Positions 26,411 to 34,495 of a DNA stretch of 64,000 nt are shown here, in pieces (positions within the stretch are counted from its first letter, which is position 1; each line of letters opens with the position of its first letter). The position numbers were made by a program, and so were the translations under genes. This stretch comes from Pseudomonas chlororaphis subsp. chlororaphis (GTDB lineage: Bacteria; Pseudomonadota; Gammaproteobacteria; Pseudomonadales; Pseudomonadaceae), in the NCBI RefSeq assembly GCF_003945765.1, contig NZ_CP027712.1, forward strand, positions 2,356,001 through 2,420,000. The letters are read 5' to 3'. The notes beneath the pieces are model-generated. The model did not search any database. It worked only from the letters and a program-made list of their open reading frames with translations, and was not told the DNA's origin.

Positions 26411-27514
26411 ATGAGTGTTTCCCTCAAACCCGTCTCCAGCATGCGCGCCGCAGTCTGGCATGGCCGTCACGATATCCGCGTCGAAGACGTGCCGCTGCCC
26501 GAGGCGCCGCCCGCCGGCTGGGTGCAGATCCGCGTCGACTGGTGCGGCATCTGCGGGTCCGACCTGCACGAATACGTGGCCGGGCCAGTGTTCATTCCGG
26601 TGGAAGCGCCGCACCCGCTGACCGGGATCAAGGGCCAGTGCATCCTCGGCCACGAGTTCTGCGGCGAGATCGTCGCCCTCGGCGCCGGGGTCCAGGGGTT
26701 CAGCGTTGGCCAGGCGGTGGCCGCCGACGCCTGCCAGCACTGCGGCACCTGCTATTACTGCACCCAAGGCCTGTACAACATCTGCGAGAACCTGGCCTTT
26801 ACCGGGCTGATGAACAACGGCGCCTTCGCCGAACTGGTCAATGTGCCGGCCAACTTGCTGTACGCCTTGCCGGACAACTTTCCCGCCGAGGCCGGGGCGC
26901 TGATCGAGCCGTTGGCGGTGGGCATGCACGCGGTGAAGAAGGCCGGCAGCCTGCTGGGCCAGAACGTGGTGGTGGTCGGCGCCGGCACCATCGGCCTGTG
27001 CACCATCATGTGCGCCAAGGCCGCCGGCGCGGCCCAGGTGATCGCCCTGGAAATGTCCGGCGCGCGCAAGGCCAAGGCCCTGGAAGTCGGCGCGAGCCAT
27101 GTGCTCGACCCCAAGGCATGCGATGCCCTGGCCGAGGTCAAGCGCCTGACTGGCGGGCTGGGGGCGGATGTCAGTTTCGAATGCATCGGCAACAAGCACA
27201 CCGCCAAGCTGGCCATCGACCTGATCCGCAAGGCTGGCAAATGCGTGCTGGTGGGCATCTTCGAGGAGCCCAGCGAGTTCAACTTCTTCGAGTTGGTGGC
27301 CACCGAGAAACAGCTGCTGGGGGCGCTGGCCTACAACGGCGAATTCGCCGATGTGATCGCCTTTATCGCTGACGGCCGCCTGGACATTGCGCCGCTGGTG
27401 ACCGGGCGTATCCAGCTGGAACAGATCGTTGGCCAGGGCTTCGAGGAGCTGGTCAACAACAAGGAACACAACGTCAAGATCATCGTTTCACCCGGACCGT
27501 TGCAAGGCGCCTGA
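26411..27514 (+). CDS. 2,3-butanediol dehydrogenase (zinc, MDR family)
   Basis: A 367-residue medium-chain dehydrogenase. Catalytic zinc ligands are in 'WCGICGSDLHEY' and 'GHEFCGE'; the structural zinc cluster is in 'CQHCGTCYYCTQGLYNIC'. The NAD fold has 'VVGAGTIGLCTIMCAKAAGA'. It converts 2,3-butanediol to acetoin, which feeds the aco enzymes. AAGGAG precedes the ATG; it is 58 bases after acoC and the last gene before a terminator. Confidence 0.88.
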   Translation: MSVSLKPVSSMRAAVWHGRHDIRVEDVPLPEAPPAGWVQIRVDWCGICGSDLHEYVAGPVFIPVEAPHPLTGIKGQCILGHEFCGEIVALGAGVQGFSVGQAVAADACQHCGTCYYCTQGLYNICENLAFTGLMNNGAFAELVNVPANLLYALPDNFPAEAGALIEPLAVGMHAVKKAGSLLGQNVVVVGAGTIGLCTIMCAKAAGAAQVIALEMSGARKAKALEVGASHVLDPKACDALAEVKRLTGGLGADVSFECIGNKHTAKLAIDLIRKAGKCVLVGIFEEPSEFNFFELVATEKQLLGALAYNGEFADVIAFIADGRLDIAPLVTGRIQLEQIVGQGFEELVNNKEHNVKIIVSPGPLQGA

Positions 27515-27527
27515 GCAGGGCGATTTG

Positions 27528-27559
27528 GCGATGGCCGGCAGCGGCCATCGCTTTTTTTA
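27528..27559 (+). terminator. Terminator of the aco operon
   Basis: GCGATGGCC and GGCCATCGC arms around GGCAGC, followed by seven T. Confidence 0.9.
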
Positions 27560-27613
27560 TCGCAGATCGGTTGATCCTGGCTGTCATTGCGGCAACGGGT
27601 TCATGCAGCTATT

Positions 27614-28243
27614 TCACATCGCGCCCAGCAGTCCCAAGACCTGCAACTGGCGACGGGTTTCAGCCGCCGACTGGTGGTGAATCGCATTCCAGCCCAGGGC
27701 CTTGGCGGCGACGATATTCGGTGCGTGATCGTCAATGAACACCAACTCCTGAGGCGCCACATCCGGCAGGTGCGCACGAATGCGCTGCAGGGTGGTGTGG
27801 TAGATCTCGGCGTCAGGCTTGATCTGCCGCTCCTGCCCGGACACCACGATGTCGCGAAAACACTGGAGGAACGGATAGTTGTCCCAGGCGTAGGGGAAGG
27901 TCTCCTGGGACCAATTGGTCAGCCCGAACAGCGGCATCTGCGCCTGGTGCAGCTCTTCCAGCAAGGCCACGCCGTCGTCCAGCTGGCCGCGGAGCATTTC
28001 CGGCCAGCGCCCGTAATAGGCCTCGATCAGCGGCGCATGCTCCGGGTGTTCGGCCACCAGGCTGCGGGTCGCTTCGGCCAGCGTTCGCCCGGCGTCCTGC
28101 TGGGTATTCCAGGCCTGGGTGCAAATGGTCTCGAGGAACCATTGGCGACGGGCATCGTCGGGGATCAGTTGGCGGTACAGGTGGTGCGGGCTCCAGTCGA
28201 ACAGCACGCCACCAAAATCGAAAACCACAGCACGAATTGTCAT
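27614..28243 (-). CDS. HAD-family hydrolase
   Basis: A 209-residue haloacid dehalogenase-like phosphatase: motif I 'VVFDFGGVLFDW', motif II 'LFGLTNWS', motif III Lys in 'RQIKPDAEIY' and motif IV 'ELVFIDDHAPN'. A helical cap lies between motifs I and II. Related to YihX-type sugar phosphatases. The ATG with AAGGA 7 bases upstream is preferred over the in-frame GTG two codons earlier. It runs convergent to the aco operon. Confidence 0.85.
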   Translation of the reverse strand: MTIRAVVFDFGGVLFDWSPHHLYRQLIPDDARRQWFLETICTQAWNTQQDAGRTLAEATRSLVAEHPEHAPLIEAYYGRWPEMLRGQLDDGVALLEELHQAQMPLFGLTNWSQETFPYAWDNYPFLQCFRDIVVSGQERQIKPDAEIYHTTLQRIRAHLPDVAPQELVFIDDHAPNIVAAKALGWNAIHHQSAAETRRQLQVLGLLGAM

Positions 28244-28346
28244 CGGCACGTCCTTTTGAGCGGTTGTGGGTCAGGGCGACATCCTGCGACGGTAGGCGAT
28301 GCAATGCAATTTGCCGGCGCACCGACAGCCGTACGTTGTGGGCTTT

Positions 28347-28375
28347 TGTAGGAGCGAAGCTTGCTCGCGATAGCG
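28347..28375. repeat. REP element, 'gtaggagcgaagcttgctcgcga' class
   Basis: GTAGGAGCGAAGCTTGCTCG has the internal dyad CGAGC/GCTCG typical of the common REP sequences of the P. fluorescens group. It lies just upstream of the HAD gene. Confidence 0.75.
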
Positions 28376-28430
28376 TCGGCCCTGGCACCGCTTTTTTGAA
28401 CGGTGTACATATCCATTCCTGCGGTAACGG

Positions 28431-28700
28431 CCACTTAGGGTTCCGCCCTTACGGCGGGTCACTTTGGAAAGGCCCCAAAGTAACCAAAGGGCCTTGCCCC
28501 ACCACTCGGTGCCTCGCCTAGGCTCGGCATGCCCGAACGAAGGCATTGATCCGTGGGCCGCCGCAAGGGGCCATCCCTGGCCCCGTGCGGCTAACCCGGC
28601 GTCCTGCCGGGTTACCCACGGCTCAATGCCTGCGTTCGGCCATCGTGGTTAACGGGGCCTTCAGATCAAAAGCCAAAGCAAAAGCCAGACGGCGGCCTAC
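28431..28700. repeat. Long intergenic repeat element
   Basis: About 270 bases of a dispersed Pseudomonas element, recognisable by 'GGTCACTTTGGAAAGGCCCC', 'CCACCACTCGGTGCCTCGCC', the hairpin 'AACCCGGCGTCCTGCCGGGTT' region and 'CTCAATGCCTGCGTTCGGCC'. It codes for nothing evident. A shortened piece of the same element is at 41131. The whole 28.25-28.89 kb gap is made of repeats. Confidence 0.65.
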
Positions 28701-28727
28701 CGGCCGACCTGAGGCTGAACGCAATTC

Positions 28728-28868
28728 CTGTAGCCGCTGCCGAGCTTGCGAGGCTGCGACCGGGTGCGAAGCGCCCGCCAAACCTGACAACGCGGTGCAA
28801 CAGGTAAATCCGCGAAGCAGGATGTGCGTCTGCTACGCAGCCGATCGCAGCCTTCGGCAGCGGCTACA
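28728..28868. repeat. REP mosaic element, copy downstream of duplicated gene 1
   Basis: Bounded by 'CTGTAGCCGCTGCCGAGC' and the inverse 'CCTTCGGCAGCGGCTACAAA', with the interior 'CGCCCGCCAAACCTGACAAC'. It lies 26 bases from the stop of the small minus-strand gene, exactly as its counterpart at 41694 does. Confidence 0.75.
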
Positions 28869-28893
28869 AACAGCCTCCCAGGCTCAATAGCGC

Positions 28894-29175
28894 TCAGGGC
28901 TCCTGCGCCGCACGCCACTGAATCACCTCCAGCACCGCGCACCCTTCCCGGGTCAGCAGATGCACCCCTCGGGTCACCCGCGTCAGGTCGCAGTCGGAAA
29001 TATCTTTCAGGTTAAGCGTGGACAGCGTGTCCATCAGGTCGCGTACCACGGTGAAACGATGGGCAGCACTGCTGGCCAGATCGCTCAGGGAGGCTTGGGT
29101 ATCGAGGTAGAAAACCGCTTGATCGGCGTCGTGGGTGTCGACGGCGGTAAAGCGCGAGAGTGACTGGGCAATCAT
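28894..29175 (-). CDS. Small Pseudomonas protein, duplicated gene copy 1
   Basis: A 93-residue acidic soluble protein with 'DTHDADQAVFYLDTQASLSDLASSAAHRFTVV' and 'LNLKDISDCDLTRVTRGVHLLTREGCAVLEVIQW'. It belongs to a small uncharacterised family common in Pseudomonas (DUF3077/DUF6124-like by impression; not certain). AGGAG lies 7 bases before the chosen ATG. The copy at 41879 is about 85% identical over this length. Both have a hairpin 54 bases upstream of the start and a REP mosaic downstream. Function unknown. Confidence 0.75.
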   Translation of the reverse strand: MIAQSLSRFTAVDTHDADQAVFYLDTQASLSDLASSAAHRFTVVRDLMDTLSTLNLKDISDCDLTRVTRGVHLLTREGCAVLEVIQWRAAQEP

Positions 29176-29229
29176 AGGTACAGCTCCTGTGCATGGAGCA
29201 ATCACCTGTGTTACCGACGACGAAGAAAA

Positions 29230-29281
29230 TGACCGCTGTGCGCGTATATGACGACCGGAGAATCACCGCGCACAGCCGTCA
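29230..29281 (-). promoter_or_regulatory. Conserved leader hairpin upstream of duplicated gene 1
   Basis: 15-base arms (TGACCGCTGTGCGCG and CGCGCACAGCCGTCA) with one mismatch and a 22-base loop. It ends 54 bases before the start codon. The second copy of the gene has an equivalent hairpin at the identical distance but with changed arm sequence, so pairing rather than sequence is kept. Confidence 0.6.
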
Positions 29282-29856
29282 TAACATCCTGTCGCGGGCA
29301 CCCGATAGGTGACTGCAAAGGTGTTGTGGGCGCTGATGCAGCGTTGTAATTCGACCGGCCAAGGTCGTTCGCGAATTTTGCTGCGAGGGCGAGCTATAGG
29401 AGTGACGCTTGAACGCCGCAACGGTGCATGAGTGGAGATGTTTGAGTGGTTGTGTCATAGGGCCGACGGAAACTGCGGCAGATGTGTAACTGCTCTGAGC
29501 TGGCTATCCGTTTGCATGGGACCTATCCAGCCTGAGCTTGAAGGGCTTTTGCACGAAGTGACCGAAATAAGGCTTTGGGACTCGATCAATAGACAGTTTG
29601 TTAATTATATTGGTGTGTTGACGGTGAGCCCTTTGGAGGCCGGTCAATTACTTTCGGAGTAGAGTTCAAGTCGTGGCTACTGCCAGTCAAGGTACTCTGC
29701 TTCGAATGATGTTTATGACTATCTAACTCAGAAACTGAATCGGCCTTGCCGTTATAGGTACACATGACATATCGCTTTTGGCCGACAACGACCGCTCATG
29801 AAGGGCGGCTTACGGCCAATTTAGTTTTGCTGACGCGTTGTTGAGCACCGTGAGGG
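29282..29856. other. Intergenic region with partial similarity to 42290-42470
   Basis: The first 170 bases (to about 29460) resemble the region upstream of the second duplicated gene: 'CGACCGGCCAAGGTCGTTCG' and 'GATGTTTGAGTGGTTGTGTC' occur in both. This is probably the promoter and leader of the small gene. The remaining 400 bases are lower in GC and hold no gene that I can support. Confidence 0.45.
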
Positions 29857-31311
29857 TCAATCGGTGCAGGCTGAAACTTTCCCTTTTGCGGCGCCACAGC
29901 GAATGATGTTCCTCACGCTCGGGTTATTGAAATAATTAACGTGAGCATCTGCGGGGTCTTCAAAGAGATAGAGCCAACGTGTGGCGTTTCGCACGAATAC
30001 ATCCGTCACATGGATCACCTGCCGTCCCGGTGCGCTAGCCTTTGCGGTGTCGTACCAACTGGGGATATGCCAGGTCAACAGGTCGTTGGTATCGTTGAAC
30101 GAGACGATCTCCAGCTTAGTGACTGGCCTGCGTGTCTTCGCGGCTGCCAGTGCCTTGAGGTTGCCAATCTTGAGCAGGACATTATCGAAAACGAGGGGCT
30201 CGGACGGTGCCTTTGGTAATTCCGGAACGCCAGGAGCCTCACTCTCGACTGCCAACGAAAAAGGCAAGGGCGGTGATGATCCATTGGACCCTTTGGCAGG
30301 CTCTATAAGTTGACCGGTTGTGTTTGATAACGGACGCGGATTCACCGATCGAATGTCCGGCGAGACGTTCGCTAGGCCCAGCAACGCTAGCTGGTTAGCC
30401 ATCATGTAAAAGGCAGGCGTGTCGGCCAGCATGCGTTCAATAAACGGCCGCGCTTTTTGGCGCTCATCTAGGGGGATAATGTTCTCTTTTGCATCCGACA
30501 TCAGATCAAGGAACATGTCGTAGATCATGCGACTACCAAGGCTGTGCGTCACAAACAAGTTTTTGTACGCTGATCTGTCGCTGTCCTGTGCCGAAGGCCA
30601 GATGCACTTGGCGTCGTCTGCGGTAGGGGTGACTGCATGGCAAAGCCCTTCGGCCAGGCCACGTTCGATTGTCTGCCGGTAGGTGCCCGCGTAGAGCATG
30701 GCATCGGCTAGGTTTCTGTCGAATACCTGTTCCTTGATTGTTTTATTGATCGGCACTCGCCAAGGGGCCTGCACAGTCGACGCCAGGTCTACACCGCCGC
30801 GTTGTAGGCAAGGCGGGCTGTCTTTATCAGCAAAAATCGACGGTGAGTCATACCCGAGTTGAGTGCTCTTGATCCATTGAGTCAAAGATGACCAGGTAAT
30901 TTCAATCGCTTCTACCTCGACTTCCGCGCGGTCAGGCAACGTCAATCTATAGTCCTTTTTGGCGAAGCTGACCCCTGAAGACCTGTCCTTAATGCCTTTC
31001 ATATAGACGCTGACGTCAATGAAGTGCGCGACCGGCTCGACGTTCGAGACCGGGGTCAGCCCCATAGCTGCAGCGTTTTCGGTGCTCAACCAGCCCGTTT
31101 CTGGATCCAGTGCATAGCCCGGGCAATGATCGCCAACACCGTGAACAAATATCAGCCTGACGTGGGAGTCAATGGGAAGCAAATTGGTTAATGGCTGCAC
31201 TCTGCCGGTGGCTTTCCCGCTGGTATCGGAGGGTTGGTAAACCAGTGGCGTCGGAGAGCAAGCGATACAAACCAGTGGGATGGCGGCGCAGAACAGTCTT
31301 GAAATCTTCAT
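29857..31311 (-). CDS. Lipoprotein with alpha/beta-hydrolase features
   Basis: A 484-residue exported protein: the N-terminus 'MKISRLFCAAIPLVCIACSP' ends in a lipobox (CIAC). 'VRLIFVHGVGDHCPGY' resembles the oxyanion strand of alpha/beta hydrolases, and 'NLFVTHSLGSRMIYDMFL' holds a THSLGS nucleophile elbow. A His near the C-terminus ('DAHVNYFNNP') could complete a triad. Base composition is lower in GC than the neighbours, which suggests transfer. It could be a surface lipase or esterase; no close family is recognised. It stands alone. Confidence 0.6.
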   Translation of the reverse strand: MKISRLFCAAIPLVCIACSPTPLVYQPSDTSGKATGRVQPLTNLLPIDSHVRLIFVHGVGDHCPGYALDPETGWLSTENAAAMGLTPVSNVEPVAHFIDVSVYMKGIKDRSSGVSFAKKDYRLTLPDRAEVEVEAIEITWSSLTQWIKSTQLGYDSPSIFADKDSPPCLQRGGVDLASTVQAPWRVPINKTIKEQVFDRNLADAMLYAGTYRQTIERGLAEGLCHAVTPTADDAKCIWPSAQDSDRSAYKNLFVTHSLGSRMIYDMFLDLMSDAKENIIPLDERQKARPFIERMLADTPAFYMMANQLALLGLANVSPDIRSVNPRPLSNTTGQLIEPAKGSNGSSPPLPFSLAVESEAPGVPELPKAPSEPLVFDNVLLKIGNLKALAAAKTRRPVTKLEIVSFNDTNDLLTWHIPSWYDTAKASAPGRQVIHVTDVFVRNATRWLYLFEDPADAHVNYFNNPSVRNIIRCGAAKGKVSACTD

Positions 31312-31683
31312 GTTCAGATTCCTTGCTGATGGATGCGGTTACCCGCAATCGGCATTGAAATCACGCAGCCTGGACGCTGACAGCACGTACGTTGATGCCT
31401 CCACTTAGGCTAGATGGGATCTACCGTGGTGCAACCCGCAAAGACGTAACTCTCCAGACGTCGGCCCCCCTGTCGCTCCTAGATATTGATCAGATTTTGA
31501 CGGCCCAGCATCGCGTGGTCCGAAGCAATGTCTAATTTCATCATGGACTGCATTAGTGACGAAAAAACGGCGCCTTGCGCCTACAAATCGCAGCGGCCTC
31601 CCACCGCTTGTGACGGATACCTGGTTTTGACGAAGATCTGCTACTGGCCGGCAGCAGCCTCTGCTTCTTTCAAGCCCCACCCA
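31312..31683. other. Intergenic gap without recognised features
   Basis: About 370 bases between two minus-strand genes. The part near 31311 must hold the lipoprotein gene promoter. No gene, repeat or clear terminator is seen. Confidence 0.4.
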
Positions 31684-32298
31684 TCAATCAACAATCACCC
31701 GCTCATCCGGGTCATCCCCCAAGCACACGCTCAGCTGTTGCCCAGCCTTGTTGAACGCACAATGAGGCAGGGTCTGCTCCTTGATGAAACTCAACGCGGG
31801 AAGGATGAACACGCCGGCCAGGATCAGCGCTCCTACAGTCCGCAAGAACAATACATCCGCGCTGCTGGCGGCTGGCCGGAGCTTGAGGCGGCCGTGGCGA
31901 TACCAGTACAGCCCGCTGGCGACAAAGCCGACGCCGATCGCCATGGCGTAATCCAGTTCCCAGGCTTGCGGGCTGAAGATCAGGTTGCCGTCGGCGTCGT
32001 CCGGGTAGTTGATGCGCCACCAGGCGCCGAGTAGCAGCGGCACCAGGCCGGCGACGATCCAGGCCAGGCGGGCGCCGGGCATGCGGGTGAGCAGGGCCAG
32101 GCCCAGGCCGAGGGCGCAGAGGAGCCAGATTCCGAGGTACAGCTGAAAGCCCATGGCCCCACCGAACAGCGTGCCGCTGACGTCCCGGGGGACGATCAGT
32201 TGCAGGTCGGCAAACACCATCACGGACAGCGGGGCCGCCACGGCGATTCCGCTCAGGACGGCGTTGATCCATAACCACAAAGTGAACAGGCGATGCAT
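31684..32298 (-). CDS. Inner-membrane protein of unknown function
   Basis: A 204-residue protein with five hydrophobic segments ('FTLWLWINAVLSGIAVAAPL', 'LYLGIWLLCALGLGLALL', 'LAWIVAGLVPLLLGAWW', 'AMAIGVGFVASGLYWY', 'VGALILAGVFILPALSF') and a short Cys-containing tail ('HCAFNKAGQQLSVCLGDD'). No family recognised. The start is taken at the ATG just before the first membrane segment; its ribosome-binding site is weak. Confidence 0.65.
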   Translation of the reverse strand: MHRLFTLWLWINAVLSGIAVAAPLSVMVFADLQLIVPRDVSGTLFGGAMGFQLYLGIWLLCALGLGLALLTRMPGARLAWIVAGLVPLLLGAWWRINYPDDADGNLIFSPQAWELDYAMAIGVGFVASGLYWYRHGRLKLRPAASSADVLFLRTVGALILAGVFILPALSFIKEQTLPHCAFNKAGQQLSVCLGDDPDERVIVD

Positions 32299-32598
32299 GG
32301 GCGTACTCGACAAAGACAGGGAAGGGGATGGCTCGGGGCGGGCCGGATTCAAGGGAATGGCAAGCCGCTGCCGGTGGCGGACAGGGCCGGATCACCAAGT
32401 TGGAATAGGCGAGTAGCGAAGGTGCGGATCAGGTGCGGAGCATCGGGCAGCAGCATGGCTGGCCGGGCAATGATCGGGGCGGGCGCCAACACGTTTCTTC
32501 CTTGGGCGGTGTTCGGGGCGCGCAGTATGCAAGGCCGCCGCCGGTTTTGCATCAGCCGCCGTGCAGCAGGGCGGGGCATGGAGGCCCCGCCCTAGGGG

Positions 32599-34371
32599 TT
32601 AGAACTGCTCCGCTTCGAGGCCGAACAGCGAGGAACTGCCGGCGCGGATGCTTTGCTCCAGGCTAAGGATGCGCGGCAGCAGGCGGCTGAAGTAGAAACG
32701 CGCGGTGGCCAGCTTGGCGCCGTAGAAACTCTCGTCCTCGGCGTGCTTGTGCTCGGCCACTTGGGCCATGCGCGCCCACAGGTAGGCGTAGGCCACGTAG
32801 CCGAACAGGTGCAGGTATTCGACGCAGGCGCTGCCCACGGCGTTGGGGTTCTGCACTGCCTGTTCGCGCAGCCAGTCGCTGAGGTCTTCCAGGCGCTGCA
32901 CGGCGTCCAGCAGCTCGGCGGCGTAGGCGGCGCCGGGCAGGTAGGCGTAGTCGCGGATCTCGCCGGTGAACAGGCGCAGGGCCACGCCGCCGTTGCCCAC
33001 CACTTTGCGGCCCAGCAGGTCGAGGGCCTGGATGCCGTTGGTGCCTTCGTAGATCTGCGCGATGCGCACATCCCGCACCAGCTGCTCCTGGCCCCATTCG
33101 CGGATATAGCCGTGGCCGCCGAAGACCTGCTGGCCGAGGATGCAACTGTCCAGCCCGGTGTCGGTGAAGAACGCCTTGGCCACTGGGGTCAGCAGCGCCA
33201 CCAGGGCCTCGGCGTTGTGCCGCTCATGGGGCTGGTCGGCGAACTTGGCCAGGTCCAGCTGCTGGCCGACGTAACTGGCGAAGGCCCGGCCGCCCTCGGT
33301 CATGGCTTTCATGGACAGCAGCATGCGCCGCACATCGGGGTGGACGATGATCGGATCGGCGATCTTGTCCTTGGCCACCGGGCCTGCGGGCGAGCGGCTC
33401 TGGATGCGCTCGCGGGCGTAGGTGCGGGCGTTCTGGTAGGCGTTCTCGGCGCAGCCGATGCCCTGGATGCCGATGGACAGGCGCTCGTAGTTCATCATGG
33501 TGAACATCGCTGCCAGGCCCTTGTTGGCCTCGCCGATCAGCCAGCCGCTGGCGCCGTCGAAGTTCAGCACGCAGGTGGCCGAGGCCTTGATCCCCATCTT
33601 GTGCTCGATGGAGCCGCAGCTCACCGCGTTGGCCTGGCCGAGGTTGCCCTGGGCGTCGACCTGGATCTTCGGCACCAGGAACAGCGAGATGCCCTTGGGC
33701 CCGGCCGGGGCGTCCGGCAGCTTGGCCAGGACCAGGTGGATGATGTTTTCGGTCAGGTCCTGCTCGCCGCCGGTGATGAAAATCTTGCTGCCGCTGATCC
33801 GGTAGCTGCCGTCGGCCTGGGGTTCGGCGCGGGTGCGGATGATCCCCAGGTCAGTGCCGGCATGGGCCTCGGTCAGGCACATGGAGCCGGCCCAGCGACC
33901 TTCGTACATGGGCGGCAGGTACAGCGCCTTGAGCGCCTCGCTGGCGTGGGCGTCGATGGCCAGGCAGGCGCCGGAACTCAGGGCCGAATACAGGGCGAAG
34001 CTGGAATTGGCGGCGTAGAGCATTTCTTCGAACTGCACCGCGAGCATCTTCGGCATGCCCATGCCGCCGTAGGCCGGGTTACCGCTTAGGCCCACCCAGC
34101 CGCCCTGGATATAGGTGGCGTAGGCCTCCTTGAAACCGGCCGGGGTGCGCACCTGGCCGTTGTCCCAGGTGGCGCCTTCCTCGTCGCCGCTGCGGTTGAG
34201 CGGGGCGATCAGCTGGCCGGTGACCTTGGCCGCTTCTTCGAGAATCGCATCGGCGGTATCGGCATCCACCGTCTCCGCCAGGGCCGGCAGCCGGGCCCAG
34301 AGCCTGGGCGCGTTGAACACTTCATGCAGGACAAAGCGCATGTCACGCAGGGGGGCGTTGAATTCAGGCAT
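32599..34371 (-). CDS. Acyl-CoA dehydrogenase, 590-residue class
   Basis: A long acyl-CoA dehydrogenase with the extra C-terminal domain seen in DmdC-like and PA4199-like enzymes. Features: 'MCLTEAHAGTDLGIIRTRAEPQADGSYRISGSKIFITGGE' (FAD and substrate loop), 'YERLSIGIQGIGCAENAYQNARTYARERIQ', and the catalytic Glu in 'IAQIYEGTNGIQALDLLGRK'. It forms a 2,3-enoyl-CoA while reducing ETF. The acyl-CoA ligase upstream on the same strand (124 bases away) likely makes its substrate. The substrate chain type cannot be read from sequence. Confidence 0.88.
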   Translation of the reverse strand: MPEFNAPLRDMRFVLHEVFNAPRLWARLPALAETVDADTADAILEEAAKVTGQLIAPLNRSGDEEGATWDNGQVRTPAGFKEAYATYIQGGWVGLSGNPAYGGMGMPKMLAVQFEEMLYAANSSFALYSALSSGACLAIDAHASEALKALYLPPMYEGRWAGSMCLTEAHAGTDLGIIRTRAEPQADGSYRISGSKIFITGGEQDLTENIIHLVLAKLPDAPAGPKGISLFLVPKIQVDAQGNLGQANAVSCGSIEHKMGIKASATCVLNFDGASGWLIGEANKGLAAMFTMMNYERLSIGIQGIGCAENAYQNARTYARERIQSRSPAGPVAKDKIADPIIVHPDVRRMLLSMKAMTEGGRAFASYVGQQLDLAKFADQPHERHNAEALVALLTPVAKAFFTDTGLDSCILGQQVFGGHGYIREWGQEQLVRDVRIAQIYEGTNGIQALDLLGRKVVGNGGVALRLFTGEIRDYAYLPGAAYAAELLDAVQRLEDLSDWLREQAVQNPNAVGSACVEYLHLFGYVAYAYLWARMAQVAEHKHAEDESFYGAKLATARFYFSRLLPRILSLEQSIRAGSSSLFGLEAEQF

Positions 34372-34495
34372 CGCAACAAACCTCGGGCAAGAGTGGCGGT
34401 TGAACGGCCGGGGCCGGGTGATTCAAAAAGGCTAGGCCCCGCCATGCCGACGCCCTGCAGGGCAACGACATGCACGGGGTTTCTGTCTATTCAAG

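Noticed and set aside
28431..28870. Several open frames of 60-110 codons
   Set aside because: They run through dispersed repeats and REP sequences; translation differs in frame between repeat copies, so they are not genes.
29432..29662. Possible 76-residue gene on the plus strand
   Set aside because: Its start lies in the region shared with the second duplicated locus, where no equivalent frame exists, and there is no ribosome-binding site or motif.
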